A stretch of DNA of 25,282 nucleotides. Origin: a virus. The stretch lies in IMG/VR virus record IMGVR_UViG_3300042294_000364, positions 1-25,282 of that record; one strand, 5' to 3'. Within the stretch, counting starts at the first letter, position 1; each line of letters begins with the position of its first letter. A program made the translations under genes and the position numbers. The notes beneath the pieces are model-generated. The model was given only the letters and a program-made list of their open reading frames with translations, was not told the DNA's origin and ran no database searches. Below, piece after piece: positions 16,216 through 22,511 of this stretch.

Positions 16216-16636
16216 CTTCACTTTAGAGGAACTAACTTCCTCAGAAACGGCAGACAGACATGGAATTGATAACACGCCTTCGGCAGAAATTATCGAAAAT
16301 CTTAAACACCTTGCGGCAACTCTTCAAGAGGTAAGGACGCTACTTGGCAACAAACCAATCACGGTTTCAAGCGGCTATCGTAGCCCTGCGGTCAATGAGA
16401 AACTGGGTAGCAAACCGACTTCTGACCACTGTAAGGGTTTGGCGGTTGACTTCATTTGCCCGTCTTTTGGAACCCCCGATGAAGTTGTCCGACAGATTAT
16501 GGCTTCGGATATACCGTATAAGCAGGTCATTAGAGAATTTGATAGATGGGTACATCTCGCGGTATCAGCGCCGGGAGAGGAACCGCGCCGCCAAGCGCTA
16601 ATTATTGATAAGCAAGGTACACGGAACTATGCCTAA
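16199..16636 (+). CDS. M15A-type D-Ala-D-Ala peptidase endolysin
   Basis: This 145-residue enzyme of the peptidase M15A family contains TVSSGYRSPAVNEKLGSKPT, then SDHCKGLAVDF with His77 and Asp84 as zinc ligands, and RWVHLAVS with His119 as the third ligand. It would cleave stem-peptide bonds of peptidoglycan. The GTG start at 16199 overlaps the holin gene by 17 bases and is preceded by GAGGG. No signal peptide is present, so export depends on the holin. Length is typical. Confidence 0.9.
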   Translation: MNLSPNFTLEELTSSETADRHGIDNTPSAEIIENLKHLAATLQEVRTLLGNKPITVSSGYRSPAVNEKLGSKPTSDHCKGLAVDFICPSFGTPDEVVRQIMASDIPYKQVIREFDRWVHLAVSAPGEEPRRQALIIDKQGTRNYA

Positions 16637-16862
16637 AAAGAACGTGTCACTAGCCATCAGCCGGGGCGAGAAGTTACCTGTCAGCCGTGGTGCTGGCTTG
16701 ACTGCAAAGGGAAGGGCCAAGTACAACCGGGAAACCGGAAGTGATCTCAAGGCTCCAACCAAAGATACCAGTAGCGGTAGGCACAAGTCGTTCTGTGCTA
16801 GAAGCCGTAACTGGAAAGGTGAACGCGGCAGAGCCGCACGTAAACGATGGGGGTGTAGATGA
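16629..16862 (+). CDS. Small basic conserved phage protein (DUF6321-like)
   Basis: The 77-residue reading from ATG 16629 is preferred over an earlier in-frame ATG at 16605, which lies inside the endolysin gene. The peptide carries GLTAKGRAKYNRETGSDLKA and later KSFCARSRNWKG, then ends in Arg/Lys. This G-L-(S/T)-x-K-G-R-x-x-(Y/F)-N-R-(E/A)-(T/S)-G-S pattern is a recognisable small family in aquatic phages (DUF6321-like). Strong positive charge suggests nucleic-acid contact. Its stop overlaps the next ATG. Confidence 0.75.
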   Translation: MPKKNVSLAISRGEKLPVSRGAGLTAKGRAKYNRETGSDLKAPTKDTSSGRHKSFCARSRNWKGERGRAARKRWGCR

Positions 16863-16996
16863 AAGCCAAAGGACTGTATTACAACATTAACAAACGCCGT
16901 AAAGAAGGCAAGACTCCAAAGAAGCCCGGACAGAAGGGCTACCCAACACGCGAGGCTTTCGTGCGATCCGCTAAGACCGCACGTAAACCACGCTAA
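16859..16996 (+). CDS. Small basic peptide (45 aa), conserved phage family
   Basis: This frame is reconstructed from the ATGA overlap at 16859 and closes at 16996 after 45 residues. It starts MKAKGLYYNINKRRKEGKTP and contains KKPGQKGYPT; the order GL(Y/W)-x-N-I-x-x-(K/R)-R plus KPG-x-K-G-x-P-T matches a tiny basic family in aquatic phages. Role unknown. It is the last gene of the + strand, about 40 bases before the terminator. Confidence 0.75.
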   Translation: MKAKGLYYNINKRRKEGKTPKKPGQKGYPTREAFVRSAKTARKPR

Positions 16997-17035
16997 TCTC
17001 TCCTTCCCTGCCTTACCTTCCCGGCAGGCTTGAAC

Positions 17036-17063
17036 CCCCCGGTCTAGTGCCGGGGGTTTTTTT
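17036..17063 (+). terminator. Rho-independent terminator of the late + strand operon
   Basis: A 7-bp G+C stem (CCCCCGG pairing with CCGGGGG, 17036-17042 and 17050-17056) with a 7-base loop is followed by seven T, a classic intrinsic terminator for the + strand. The T tract overlaps the stop codon of the - strand gene that begins at 17301, so the two arms meet here. No good T tract exists on the opposite strand. Confidence 0.92.
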
Positions 17064-17301
17064 ATTTAAGTCTGTTTACCTGATCGCAGATTACGCCTGC
17101 GATTAGCGCACGTTCCTCTGCCGTACCATCCACCATCTTGCAGATCACGCGATCATTCTCAGTAATGATCTCAAGACTGCCATCCCTGCGCGACATAACA
17201 GCCCAAGGCAATTGGCACATATCGACAACCCATTTCGGTTCATCCCCAACCTCATGCTCCCACCTTTGACGGTCATCATCGTCATCTTGTAATGTAGTCA
17301 T
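17062..17301 (-). CDS. Hypothetical 79-residue acidic protein
   Basis: Reading left on the - strand, ATG at 17301 follows GGAG and overlaps the end of the glycosyltransferase by 20 bases. The protein has an acidic N-terminus (MTTLQDDDDDRQRWEHE), a WVVDMCQLPWAVM core and a helix AEERALIAGVICDQVNRLK. No family recognised. It is the last gene of the - strand operon, with its stop inside the opposing terminator. Confidence 0.55.
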   Translation of the reverse strand: MTTLQDDDDDRQRWEHEVGDEPKWVVDMCQLPWAVMSRRDGSLEIITENDRVICKMVDGTAEERALIAGVICDQVNRLK

Positions 17302-18043
17302 TCTTTGGCTCCGGTGTCTCTACTAATTGTCCTGAAAAGTTGTAAGTGCCAAAGTGTCCAATCTTGCACCAAGGCGCTGCCCATACCTTGCCACCATGTT
17401 TGCGCCATTGATGACAAAAGTGATAATCTTCACTCAGAAGACGTTGGCTTTCAGGGTCTATGCTTTCCGTAAAAAACCTGTAGACAGGCTTGCCTCCGGG
17501 CATATGACTCATATCGTTTCTGAATATCGGTGTGTGTTCAATCATCTTCTCAAAAACTTCACGCTTAATTAGCATAATGCCAGTGCCACCCGCTGCCACT
17601 TCAAATGGCTGGTTCTGAGGCACTGAGATACTGGCTGAACCGTCTAGTAGGTTTACTACAAATGAACCCGTGAACTTCGATAGATCAGCCTCACCTCGTA
17701 GTGCAGCCTCTTTCACGGTTGACCAGTTGATCTCTTTCTTCGGGCAGATACCGACAATGATCTCCTTGTCAGCCATCAGCATATGGTAAATGTCTGAGCC
17801 TCTCCACTGCTGGTCTGCGTCAATGAACAATAGGTGCGTGTTGTCAGTCTCTAAGAACTGATTGACCAAGTTGTTCCGTGCCCGTGTAATCAGGCTTTCG
17901 TTGAACATGAAAGCGCACGTAAGTCTTATGTTCTTGCTACTGAATACGCCAGACATATCTAACAATGACTGAACAAAGACTCCAGTACAGTTACCGCCAT
18001 ACATCGGCGTTGCCAAAAAAATTTTATGTTTTTGCTCTTCCAT
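17282..18043 (-). CDS. Glycosyltransferase-like protein (GT-A fold)
   Basis: This 253-residue protein has an N-terminal strand KIFLATPMYGGNCT, then RARNNLVNQFLETD and HLLFIDADQQW (DxD-like D75-A-D77, metal/nucleotide-sugar binding), then further pattern typical of phage glycosyltransferases (GGTGIMLIKREVFEKM, SEDYHFCHQWRKHGG). Related proteins in phages glycosylate DNA, capsid or host surface; the acceptor here is unknown. ATG 18043 follows GGAG. It lies downstream of the nuclease gene after a short hairpin. Confidence 0.78.
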   Translation of the reverse strand: MEEQKHKIFLATPMYGGNCTGVFVQSLLDMSGVFSSKNIRLTCAFMFNESLITRARNNLVNQFLETDNTHLLFIDADQQWRGSDIYHMLMADKEIIVGICPKKEINWSTVKEAALRGEADLSKFTGSFVVNLLDGSASISVPQNQPFEVAAGGTGIMLIKREVFEKMIEHTPIFRNDMSHMPGGKPVYRFFTESIDPESQRLLSEDYHFCHQWRKHGGKVWAAPWCKIGHFGTYNFSGQLVETPEPKNDYITR

Positions 18044-18074
18044 GCTATCTCCAATTAGTGAGGGGTGCCAGAAT

Positions 18075-18092
18075 CGTTGCCCCTCGGCAACG
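18075..18092 (-). other. Intercistronic hairpin
   Basis: A perfect 7-bp stem (CGTTGCC/GGCAACG) with a 4-base loop lies three bases after the stop of the nuclease gene, before the glycosyltransferase. There is no T tract, so it is not a clear terminator; it may protect the upstream mRNA end or tune expression of the downstream genes. Confidence 0.5.
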
Positions 18093-18094
18093 TC

Positions 18095-18457
18095 CTAATC
18101 ACCGTCTTTTGCGGACGGATGCACCTCTGGCTGTGCGGGGGGTAATTCATTTCCTAAAAACTTGAGCATATCCTCCCACCTGACTAAGGCCAATGACTTC
18201 TCGCCATCAGCCCTCATCACTACGATGGGAGTCTGCCCCTCCTTACATGATGCCTCTGCCTGCTTCATAAACTCATATACAGCGATTTTGCGGCGGCGCT
18301 TACACTCGATCACGAACTGCTCAAGGATAATGTCACCCTCGCCAGCCTCCTGATACTGTACTAGGTTGCGCCGTGTCTTATAGCCAAGGATCATGTACAG
18401 ATCATTGACTATATCTCTTTCGTACTGCGCCCCGCGCTGTCGCTGTAGTTTACCCAT
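18095..18457 (-). CDS. PD-(D/E)XK nuclease, Holliday-junction resolvase type
   Basis: This 120-residue protein shows the order of Hjc/RecB-like nucleases: Glu13 in RGAQYERDIV, then GYKTRR, Asp42 in GEGDI, Glu51 and Lys53 in VIECKRR, then a helix YEFMKQAEAS and a strand TPIVVMRADG. Together these are a complete E...D...ExK active site. It would resolve recombination junctions or replication branches. It sits in the recombination operon after the SSB-like and annealing proteins. The ATG overlaps the stop of the preceding gene by one base. Confidence 0.82.
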   Translation of the reverse strand: MGKLQRQRGAQYERDIVNDLYMILGYKTRRNLVQYQEAGEGDIILEQFVIECKRRRKIAVYEFMKQAEASCKEGQTPIVVMRADGEKSLALVRWEDMLKFLGNELPPAQPEVHPSAKDGD

Positions 18458-18606
18458 TAGAAGCAGGTTGTGTTGCAGTTACCGTTGTAGCAGCATGTCG
18501 TACACATAATCAGTTTGCCACCAGAATTGATGGTGTGAGTTGTGCAGTTAGCATACACGGCAGTTGCAAACGTCAATCCAAATACAGCAGCAATAACTTT
18601 TTTCAT
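18457..18606 (-). CDS. Secreted Cys-rich miniprotein
   Basis: The start chosen is ATG 18606 because AAGGGG lies at proper spacing; longer in-frame starts up to 18645 lie in the upstream gene. The 49-residue product has a clear Sec signal (MKKVIAAVFGLTFATAVYA, cleavage after AxA near residue 19) and a 30-residue mature part with six Cys (NC, MC, TCC, NC, TC). It should be oxidised to disulfides in the periplasm. The role is unknown: it could bind host envelope, block secondary infection, or help lysis. It is embedded among recombination genes. Confidence 0.7.
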   Translation of the reverse strand: MKKVIAAVFGLTFATAVYANCTTHTINSGGKLIMCTTCCYNGNCNTTCF

Positions 18607-18616
18607 GGTTTTCCCC

Positions 18617-18898
18617 TTAAAAAGGTACATCGTCATCCAAGTCATCCATCGACTTGCTCGGAACTGGTTGCACGTTCTGCTTGTAGCCGGGATCGGGCTT
18701 CCAGTTATCTTCCTTCAGGGAGATTAGTGGCCCCCGTCCAGACTGCTTAGTCCATGCAGCAATCTTGACTGTCTCGCCTGCTGCATAGGCACGTTCTAAT
18801 TTTAACTCCCCCTTCCAATCTGGCCCTGCTCCACCTTCTGCTTTTTTAGTGTTGGTGAATAGTACGCCAGTACCCGGTTTGCGCTCTTCGTATGCCAT
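18617..18898 (-). CDS. SSB-like small protein with acidic DDVPF tail
   Basis: This 93-residue protein has a basic, beta-rich body (KPGTGVLFTNTKK, DWKGELKLERAYAAGETVKI, GRGPLISLKEDNWKPD) and ends KSMDDLDDDVPF. The terminal D-D-(V/I)-P-F with acidic residues matches the partner-binding tip of bacterial SSB. The body is too short for a standard OB-fold SSB, so this could be a compact phage ssDNA-binding protein or a host SSB-interactor mimic. ATG follows AAAGGAA. The stop lies just before the ribosome site of the Cys-rich gene. Confidence 0.6.
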   Translation of the reverse strand: MAYEERKPGTGVLFTNTKKAEGGAGPDWKGELKLERAYAAGETVKIAAWTKQSGRGPLISLKEDNWKPDPGYKQNVQPVPSKSMDDLDDDVPF

Positions 18899-19126
18899 CT
18901 ACTTTCCTTTCGCCAAATGATAACGTGCAAACATCTTGCCGTTTTGTTTTACATCTTCCGTGATTATGTTATGCCCTGCTTTACGCAGGTCATCGATCCT
19001 TGCTGCCAACCTTGCACAGCCAAATAAACTCAAAGCGTTCATCGCGGTTAGGCTATTACCCTTGCTTAAATAATTCAAAATCTCTCCGTTTTGTGTGCGC
19101 TTTGTGTTACTTGCTACCTGCTCCAA
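18899..19126 (-). CDS. Helix-turn-helix protein (HTH_39-like)
   Basis: This 75-residue protein reads NGEILNYLSKGNSLTAMNALSLFG-like, then CARLAARIDDLRKAGHNI and KMFARYHLAKGK; this is the pattern of the small phage HTH_39 domain, with a recognition helix CARLAARIDDLRK. The start appears to be TTG at 19126, with a weak AGG upstream; no in-frame ATG exists earlier in the domain, so a start in this area is needed. It may regulate the operon or act at DNA ends. It lies between the annealing protein and the SSB-like gene. Confidence 0.72.
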   Translation of the reverse strand: MEQVASNTKRTQNGEILNYLSKGNSLTAMNALSLFGCARLAARIDDLRKAGHNIITEDVKQNGKMFARYHLAKGK

Positions 19127-19137
19127 GATTGGCCTAA

Positions 19138-19959
19138 TTACTTTGGGAGTGCGTCACTCGCTGCCTTGAGTAAACCCGCTGTGATTCTGTCTGCTATCTC
19201 TACGTGTACACCATTTAGAAGGCTCTGAGTGGATTCGTTGGCAGAGATAAGATCACTAATCTTTTGCACCTTCTCCTCACCAGATAGTTTCTTGGAATCC
19301 AAAATCTTAATGCCCATCTTCTCAAAGGCGGCTAGATAATCATCTTCGTTTGCGTGGTAGGAATATGGCTCATCTGATCCGGGTAGCAATAAGGCCCAAT
19401 CACCCTGCGGCTCTTCAATGACCGTAGGGATTGGCTCTGCCTGTGGTATTACGATATTTTCCTTATGGGCATTAGGGATTGTTTCGACTTCGGTTTCGTC
19501 CAGCATCCCAAGTCCACAGTGAGCAAGCACTGATCGGCGTATTGCTTTGGTAGTGCATTTAAGCACTGCGTTAGCAAGTGCATCTCCCTTGAGGTTTCCA
19601 ATGCTAACAGCCCCTTGATTTTCGCTAGAGCGTCCATCAGCCCCGGTAACTCTGACTGAGACAACGTAAATATCATCCACCCGTTCTTTATTCGTAATTT
19701 GAGTTGACAGTTTGTGGAGGTTACAGAGTTGTTGCGTGGCTCCTGAATTGGCATATAACACCTGTTTCCCGGAAAGGTTCAGCAGGTCAAACGGTTTGGC
19801 ACTTGGATCAAGGCCAATCTGCTTGCAGCGGTAGTTGTAGTACTGCACCTTCTGAACTTGGTTTAGCCCCGACAAGTCCCCTTTTGTGACAATTGATTCA
19901 ATGATCGCTGGATCAATAACAGCGACTTCACCCTTCGGCATACTGATTACGTTACTCAT
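19138..19959 (-). CDS. Phage single-strand annealing recombinase (RecT/Erf-like)
   Basis: This 273-residue protein has the pattern QVQKVQYYNYRCKQIGLDP, AKPFDLLNLSGKQVLYA, a strand-rich core (TQITNKERVDDIYVV) and LKCTTKAIRRSVLAHCGLGM-LDETE. This matches a widely distributed aquatic-phage annealing-protein family (annotated RecT-like), with the K-(A/C)-x-T-K-A-x-R-R signature. It would anneal complementary ssDNA at ends resected by the neighbouring exonuclease. The C-terminal third (from about 165) is acidic and variable. Leader: ribosome site AAGGGG and upstream TGATTAG element. Confidence 0.78.
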   Translation of the reverse strand: MSNVISMPKGEVAVIDPAIIESIVTKGDLSGLNQVQKVQYYNYRCKQIGLDPSAKPFDLLNLSGKQVLYANSGATQQLCNLHKLSTQITNKERVDDIYVVSVRVTGADGRSSENQGAVSIGNLKGDALANAVLKCTTKAIRRSVLAHCGLGMLDETEVETIPNAHKENIVIPQAEPIPTVIEEPQGDWALLLPGSDEPYSYHANEDDYLAAFEKMGIKILDSKKLSGEEKVQKISDLISANESTQSLLNGVHVEIADRITAGLLKAASDALPK

Positions 19960-19968
19960 ATTAGCCCC

Positions 19969-20871
19969 TTACTTGATTAGAAAACGCCGACTTCCCGGCT
20001 GCTCAGTTACAAACTTCTCATAAGTTTCAGGCAATGCCTGCTTCAACAATTCAGCGTTAAATCGCTTGCTAGACTTGCTAGACTTCCACGTGGCAAGGAT
20101 TGAGCCATCGAAAGCCTTCAGCGTAGCCTTCGATTGCATAGCCGCTTGGATCATTTGCTTTAAGCCTTCTTCAGCCTCCTCGTACTCTTTCATCTTGGCC
20201 TTGATCTGCCCTAACTGCTGGCAGGCCAATTCAAGCGCAGCGTTAGCCACCATGTCTGAGCCATCGTCAACCTTGTATAGGTCTTTGGTTGCGTCAGCCA
20301 TCGTCACTGGGTTCCAGTTGCGGGTCTGCACCTGCGCCCAGAACTCAGCCATAGCCCGAATATGAGCCTCGGCTTCTAGTTGTGTAAAGTTTTGCGGAAA
20401 GTGGCATAACTCCTGACCGCCAAAGAGAACAACCAAAACGATGTTCTGCACCCCCTCATGGACTATCTGCTCGTGCAGACATTGGGCGCGGTACTTCTCA
20501 GAAACCATCTCCGTGCCATCATCGCCATACTTCTTGCGCTGGTGTAGGCCAAGGTTCTTGACCTCGTAGAGAGTCTTGCCATCGGTAGAGATGTAGTCAA
20601 AGTGTGAGGCCATCCAGTTATGCTTTGAATGGTGCAGGGTGTAGTCTGCGTCTTTGAACTCCCAACCCCACCTGCCAGCAGCGATCCGCATAATAGGTTC
20701 TTGCATAAGCAAGCCCATCTGTACGGGTTCTACGTCTGAGAGATCAGGTGCATCCTTCTGCCCAACCTTTTGCAGGTAGACTTCACCGCCCTTACCTTCA
20801 GCGATCATGCCTGCGTCACTGCTCCAAATTGCCTTGTCGCGCACGGCAAGGTCTTTTTCGCTTAATGCCAT
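19969..20871 (-). CDS. YqaJ-family viral recombinase / 5'-3' exonuclease
   Basis: ATG 20871 (300 residues) is preferred over an upstream in-frame TTG at 20883, because GGGG sits correctly before the ATG and not before the TTG. The catalytic pattern of YqaJ nucleases is visible: MGLLMQEPIMR (Glu58), Asp92 in SHFDYIS, Glu103 and Lys105 in TLYEVKNLG. Downstream a helical/coiled C-terminus (QIKAKMKEYEEAEEGLK) ends SRRFLIK. It would resect dsDNA ends for the annealing protein encoded immediately downstream, as a RecE/RecT- or Red-like pair. Confidence 0.85.
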   Translation of the reverse strand: MALSEKDLAVRDKAIWSSDAGMIAEGKGGEVYLQKVGQKDAPDLSDVEPVQMGLLMQEPIMRIAAGRWGWEFKDADYTLHHSKHNWMASHFDYISTDGKTLYEVKNLGLHQRKKYGDDGTEMVSEKYRAQCLHEQIVHEGVQNIVLVVLFGGQELCHFPQNFTQLEAEAHIRAMAEFWAQVQTRNWNPVTMADATKDLYKVDDGSDMVANAALELACQQLGQIKAKMKEYEEAEEGLKQMIQAAMQSKATLKAFDGSILATWKSSKSSKRFNAELLKQALPETYEKFVTEQPGSRRFLIK

Positions 20872-20898
20872 ATCAGCCCCCAAATTAAGATAGCGAAG

Positions 20899-21606
20899 TT
20901 ACACGTTACTACAAAAATATCGTTTATGCAATATCGGTCTATTAAGTTTAAGCCAATCCTCGGCTTCCATAGTGTTTTTACTGTCAGCACCAAAGCCACG
21001 CCCAATCGTGCTTGATCCTACGTGGTGAACATAGGCGCGGCTGTTGAAGTGTTTGAAGCCCTCCTGAGCCATGTCATAGCAGGCCACGTTATCACTATAA
21101 AAGTTAGTAGGAGGAAAGCCCGGAAACCCTTCTCGATCCACGCTAGCAAACAAGGGTGCAGTCCACTCTACCTGCTGGATTGTCTCCTCGCTTGCCCACT
21201 TCATGCCTGCCCACGTATCGTTTTCTTGCTTGGCGCGGATATTCTGAGGCATTGAGGCCATGTTACTGCGAGCCGATAGAAAGCCCACCTTGTGCCCCTG
21301 CTGCTTGAGTAACACCCTGTCATGGCAAAGCAGCCAGTAGGTGTTGGGATCAAGTACAACGTCATCGTTAGCCATGATTACAGTCTCATGCCCATCGAGA
21401 AACGCTTGGGTTATGGCATGGTTGAACGAATCTCCGAAATTAGTCTTATCGTTTTCCCCTAAGTAATGCACCCAATCCTGCTTATCTAGGGAGTCCCACT
21501 TACCGTACACGTAAGTGGTTACTTCCCTTGGCACGTACATCCATATTGATTCTAGGAGTACGTTGATGCTCTTGCTGCCCTTGGTTGCTATGACTATCGG
21601 TGTCAT
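20899..21606 (-). CDS. Glycosyltransferase-like protein (GT2/GT-A fold)
   Basis: This 235-residue protein has a Rossmann-like N-terminus TPIVIATKGSKSINVLLESI, then ETVIMANDDVVLDPNTYWLL with the DDxx metal motif at residues 81-82, and FYSDNVACYDMAQEGF. It belongs to the phage GT-A glycosyltransferase class. The acceptor is unknown. It is distinct from the glycosyltransferase at 17.3-18.0 kb and precedes the YqaJ gene. ATG overlaps the miniprotein stop by four bases. Confidence 0.75.
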   Translation of the reverse strand: MTPIVIATKGSKSINVLLESIWMYVPREVTTYVYGKWDSLDKQDWVHYLGENDKTNFGDSFNHAITQAFLDGHETVIMANDDVVLDPNTYWLLCHDRVLLKQQGHKVGFLSARSNMASMPQNIRAKQENDTWAGMKWASEETIQQVEWTAPLFASVDREGFPGFPPTNFYSDNVACYDMAQEGFKHFNSRAYVHHVGSSTIGRGFGADSKNTMEAEDWLKLNRPILHKRYFCSNV

Positions 21607-21686
21607 CGGTCATCTCCATATCCAATGTAAATGCCAATGGCTACAACGACAGCCAACAACATAAATAACTCGATGAGCCAGTTCAT
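21603..21686 (-). CDS. 27-residue single-TM miniprotein
   Basis: Not an annotated-size ORF, but well supported: AGGAGT lies before ATG 21686, the frame closes at 21603, and it overlaps both neighbours by four bases. The peptide MNWLIELFMLLAVVVAIGIY-like has one hydrophobic span (about 3-22) and a short charged tail GYGDDR. It could be an inhibitor or membrane scaffold; function unknown. Confidence 0.6.
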   Translation of the reverse strand: MNWLIELFMLLAVVVAIGIYIGYGDDR

Positions 21687-21892
21687 AGTGACTCCTCTAC
21701 TCTGATGATTACCCGCACTGGCTTGGCCTTGGCAAACCAGTAGGCATCGGTATCCAAGAACGTCTGAGCATCTTTCCTAGTCCTGAAAGTCATAGTTTTG
21801 AATGGTATGACAAATTGGTAGTGCAAGAGGTCGGGTCGTTGAACGAACCTGCCCCGCTTGTCTTGCAGTGCCCAACAGCGAATCTTGATCAT
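21683..21892 (-). CDS. Hypothetical 69-residue basic protein
   Basis: ATG 21892 has GGAGGG close upstream; a longer in-frame start at 22021 would run through the upstream miniprotein gene and lacks a ribosome site. The protein starts MIKIRCWALQDKRGRFVQ, contains HYQFVIPFKTMTFRTRKDAQ and ends VRVIIRVEESL, suggesting an alpha/beta fold. No family recognised. It overlaps the 39-residue TM miniprotein upstream and the 27-residue one downstream. Confidence 0.6.
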   Translation of the reverse strand: MIKIRCWALQDKRGRFVQRPDLLHYQFVIPFKTMTFRTRKDAQTFLDTDAYWFAKAKPVRVIIRVEESL

Positions 21893-22008
21893 TTGTCCCT
21901 CCAAGCAATAAAGCCTATCAGGACAAAGACCAGCACCACAAACCACGCCAGTTCTTGCGCTGTCTCTGCGGCCTGCCCTGATCTTATCCACCAATCCATC
22001 TGGTTCAT
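21889..22008 (-). CDS. 39-residue single-TM miniprotein
   Basis: ATG 22008 to TGA 21889 gives MNQMDWWIRSGQAAETAQEL followed by a hydrophobic span (WFVVLVFVLIGFIAW, about 22-36) and RDK. It overlaps the previous stop and the next start by ATGA. The N-out amphipathic, C-terminal TM layout resembles small phage membrane inhibitors. Function unknown. Confidence 0.6.
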   Translation of the reverse strand: MNQMDWWIRSGQAAETAQELAWFVVLVFVLIGFIAWRDK

Positions 22009-22196
22009 CGGGCCACCTCATCTACGATGCGCTGGATCATCGAGCAGTGGTGCCGTAACTCAGTGGCAACCCCGTCAATGTCCTCCCAGTTTGGTTTGTA
22101 GGCATTGCGGCAAAGCCGGTTCAGGTCAGTCATTAACTTGTTCATCTGCACTACATGACTGCCAACGTCAAACAACATTGGATCAATGTCTTTCAT
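22005..22196 (-). CDS. Hypothetical 63-residue helical protein
   Basis: Helical, with charged residues (MKDIDPMLFDVGSHVVQMN, LMTDLNRLCRNAYKPNWED, ELRHHCSMIQRIVDEVAR). No known family. ATG 22196 is preceded by GGGGGCTGAT and a TGATTAG element. Its stop overlaps the start of the next miniprotein. Confidence 0.55.
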   Translation of the reverse strand: MKDIDPMLFDVGSHVVQMNKLMTDLNRLCRNAYKPNWEDIDGVATELRHHCSMIQRIVDEVAR

Positions 22197-22213
22197 ATCA
22201 GCCCCCTGATTGA

Positions 22214-22399
22214 TTAGTCTAAATGTGATGCTTGGTCTAGTTGTAGCCTGCGTTCCTTGGCCTTGGTTAATAGGTCTGCTACCTCTCTAGCCTCTTGACG
22301 AATACGGTAGAGCCGTTCAGCCAATTGGCGTTCCAATACTAAACTGTTTAATGCGACTTCCATCGCCTCTTGAATCGTGTATTCACGTTGAATGTTCAT
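22214..22399 (-). CDS. Hypothetical 61-residue helical protein, first gene of the early operon
   Basis: ATG 22399 has GGAGG at correct distance; an ATG four codons earlier (22411) lacks one. The protein is a helix of alternating charge (MNIQREYTIQEAMEVALNS, ERQLAERLYRIRQEAREV), likely a coiled coil. It is the first gene after the promoter/operator region at 22.42-22.47 kb. A regulatory or assembly role is possible; function unknown. Confidence 0.55.
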   Translation of the reverse strand: MNIQREYTIQEAMEVALNSLVLERQLAERLYRIRQEAREVADLLTKAKERRLQLDQASHLD

Positions 22400-22422
22400 A
22401 TCATCCTCCATTGATTAGGGTT

Positions 22423-22438
22423 GTGTAAACGTCTACAC
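22423..22438. promoter_or_regulatory. Candidate operator palindrome
   Basis: GTGTAAAC/GTCTACAC is a 16-bp near-perfect palindrome (seven of eight pairs) between the putative promoter at 22448-22474 and the first gene at 22399, so it lies just after the expected transcription start. This is the usual place for a repressor site. The protein that binds is not known; the HTH gene at 18.9-19.1 kb is a candidate. Confidence 0.45.
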
Positions 22439-22447
22439 GATATGAAC

Positions 22448-22474
22448 CGTATACCCATGTTTGTCTGTTGTCAA
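22448..22474 (-). promoter_or_regulatory. Putative sigma70-type promoter of the early - strand operon
   Basis: On the - strand, TTGACA (22469-22474) and TATACG (22448-22453) are separated by 15 bases, shorter than ideal; TACGGT gives 17 bases. It directs transcription toward the 22399 gene and the operon beyond. Preceded upstream by the terminator of the 87-residue gene. Confidence 0.5.
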
Positions 22475-22480
22475 GCGGGA

Positions 22481-22506
22481 AATAAAAAGGGGGGCTTTCG
22501 CCCCCC
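22481..22506 (-). terminator. Intrinsic terminator of the 87-residue gene
   Basis: On the - strand a 7-bp stem (GGGGGGC/GCCCCCC) with a GAAA tetraloop is followed by TTTTTATTT. It lies about 6 bases after the stop of the gene starting at 22775, isolating that gene from the operon that follows. Confidence 0.88.
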
Positions 22507-22511
22507 ATAGA

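Noticed and set aside
18607-18645. Longer start for the Cys-rich peptide
   Set aside because: It lies in the preceding gene and would bury the signal peptide behind a basic stretch; the inner ATG has AAGGGG.
21893-22021. Long version of the 69-residue gene starting at 22021
   Set aside because: It would run through the 39-residue TM miniprotein region, has no ribosome site, and the inner ATG at 21892 has GGAGGG.
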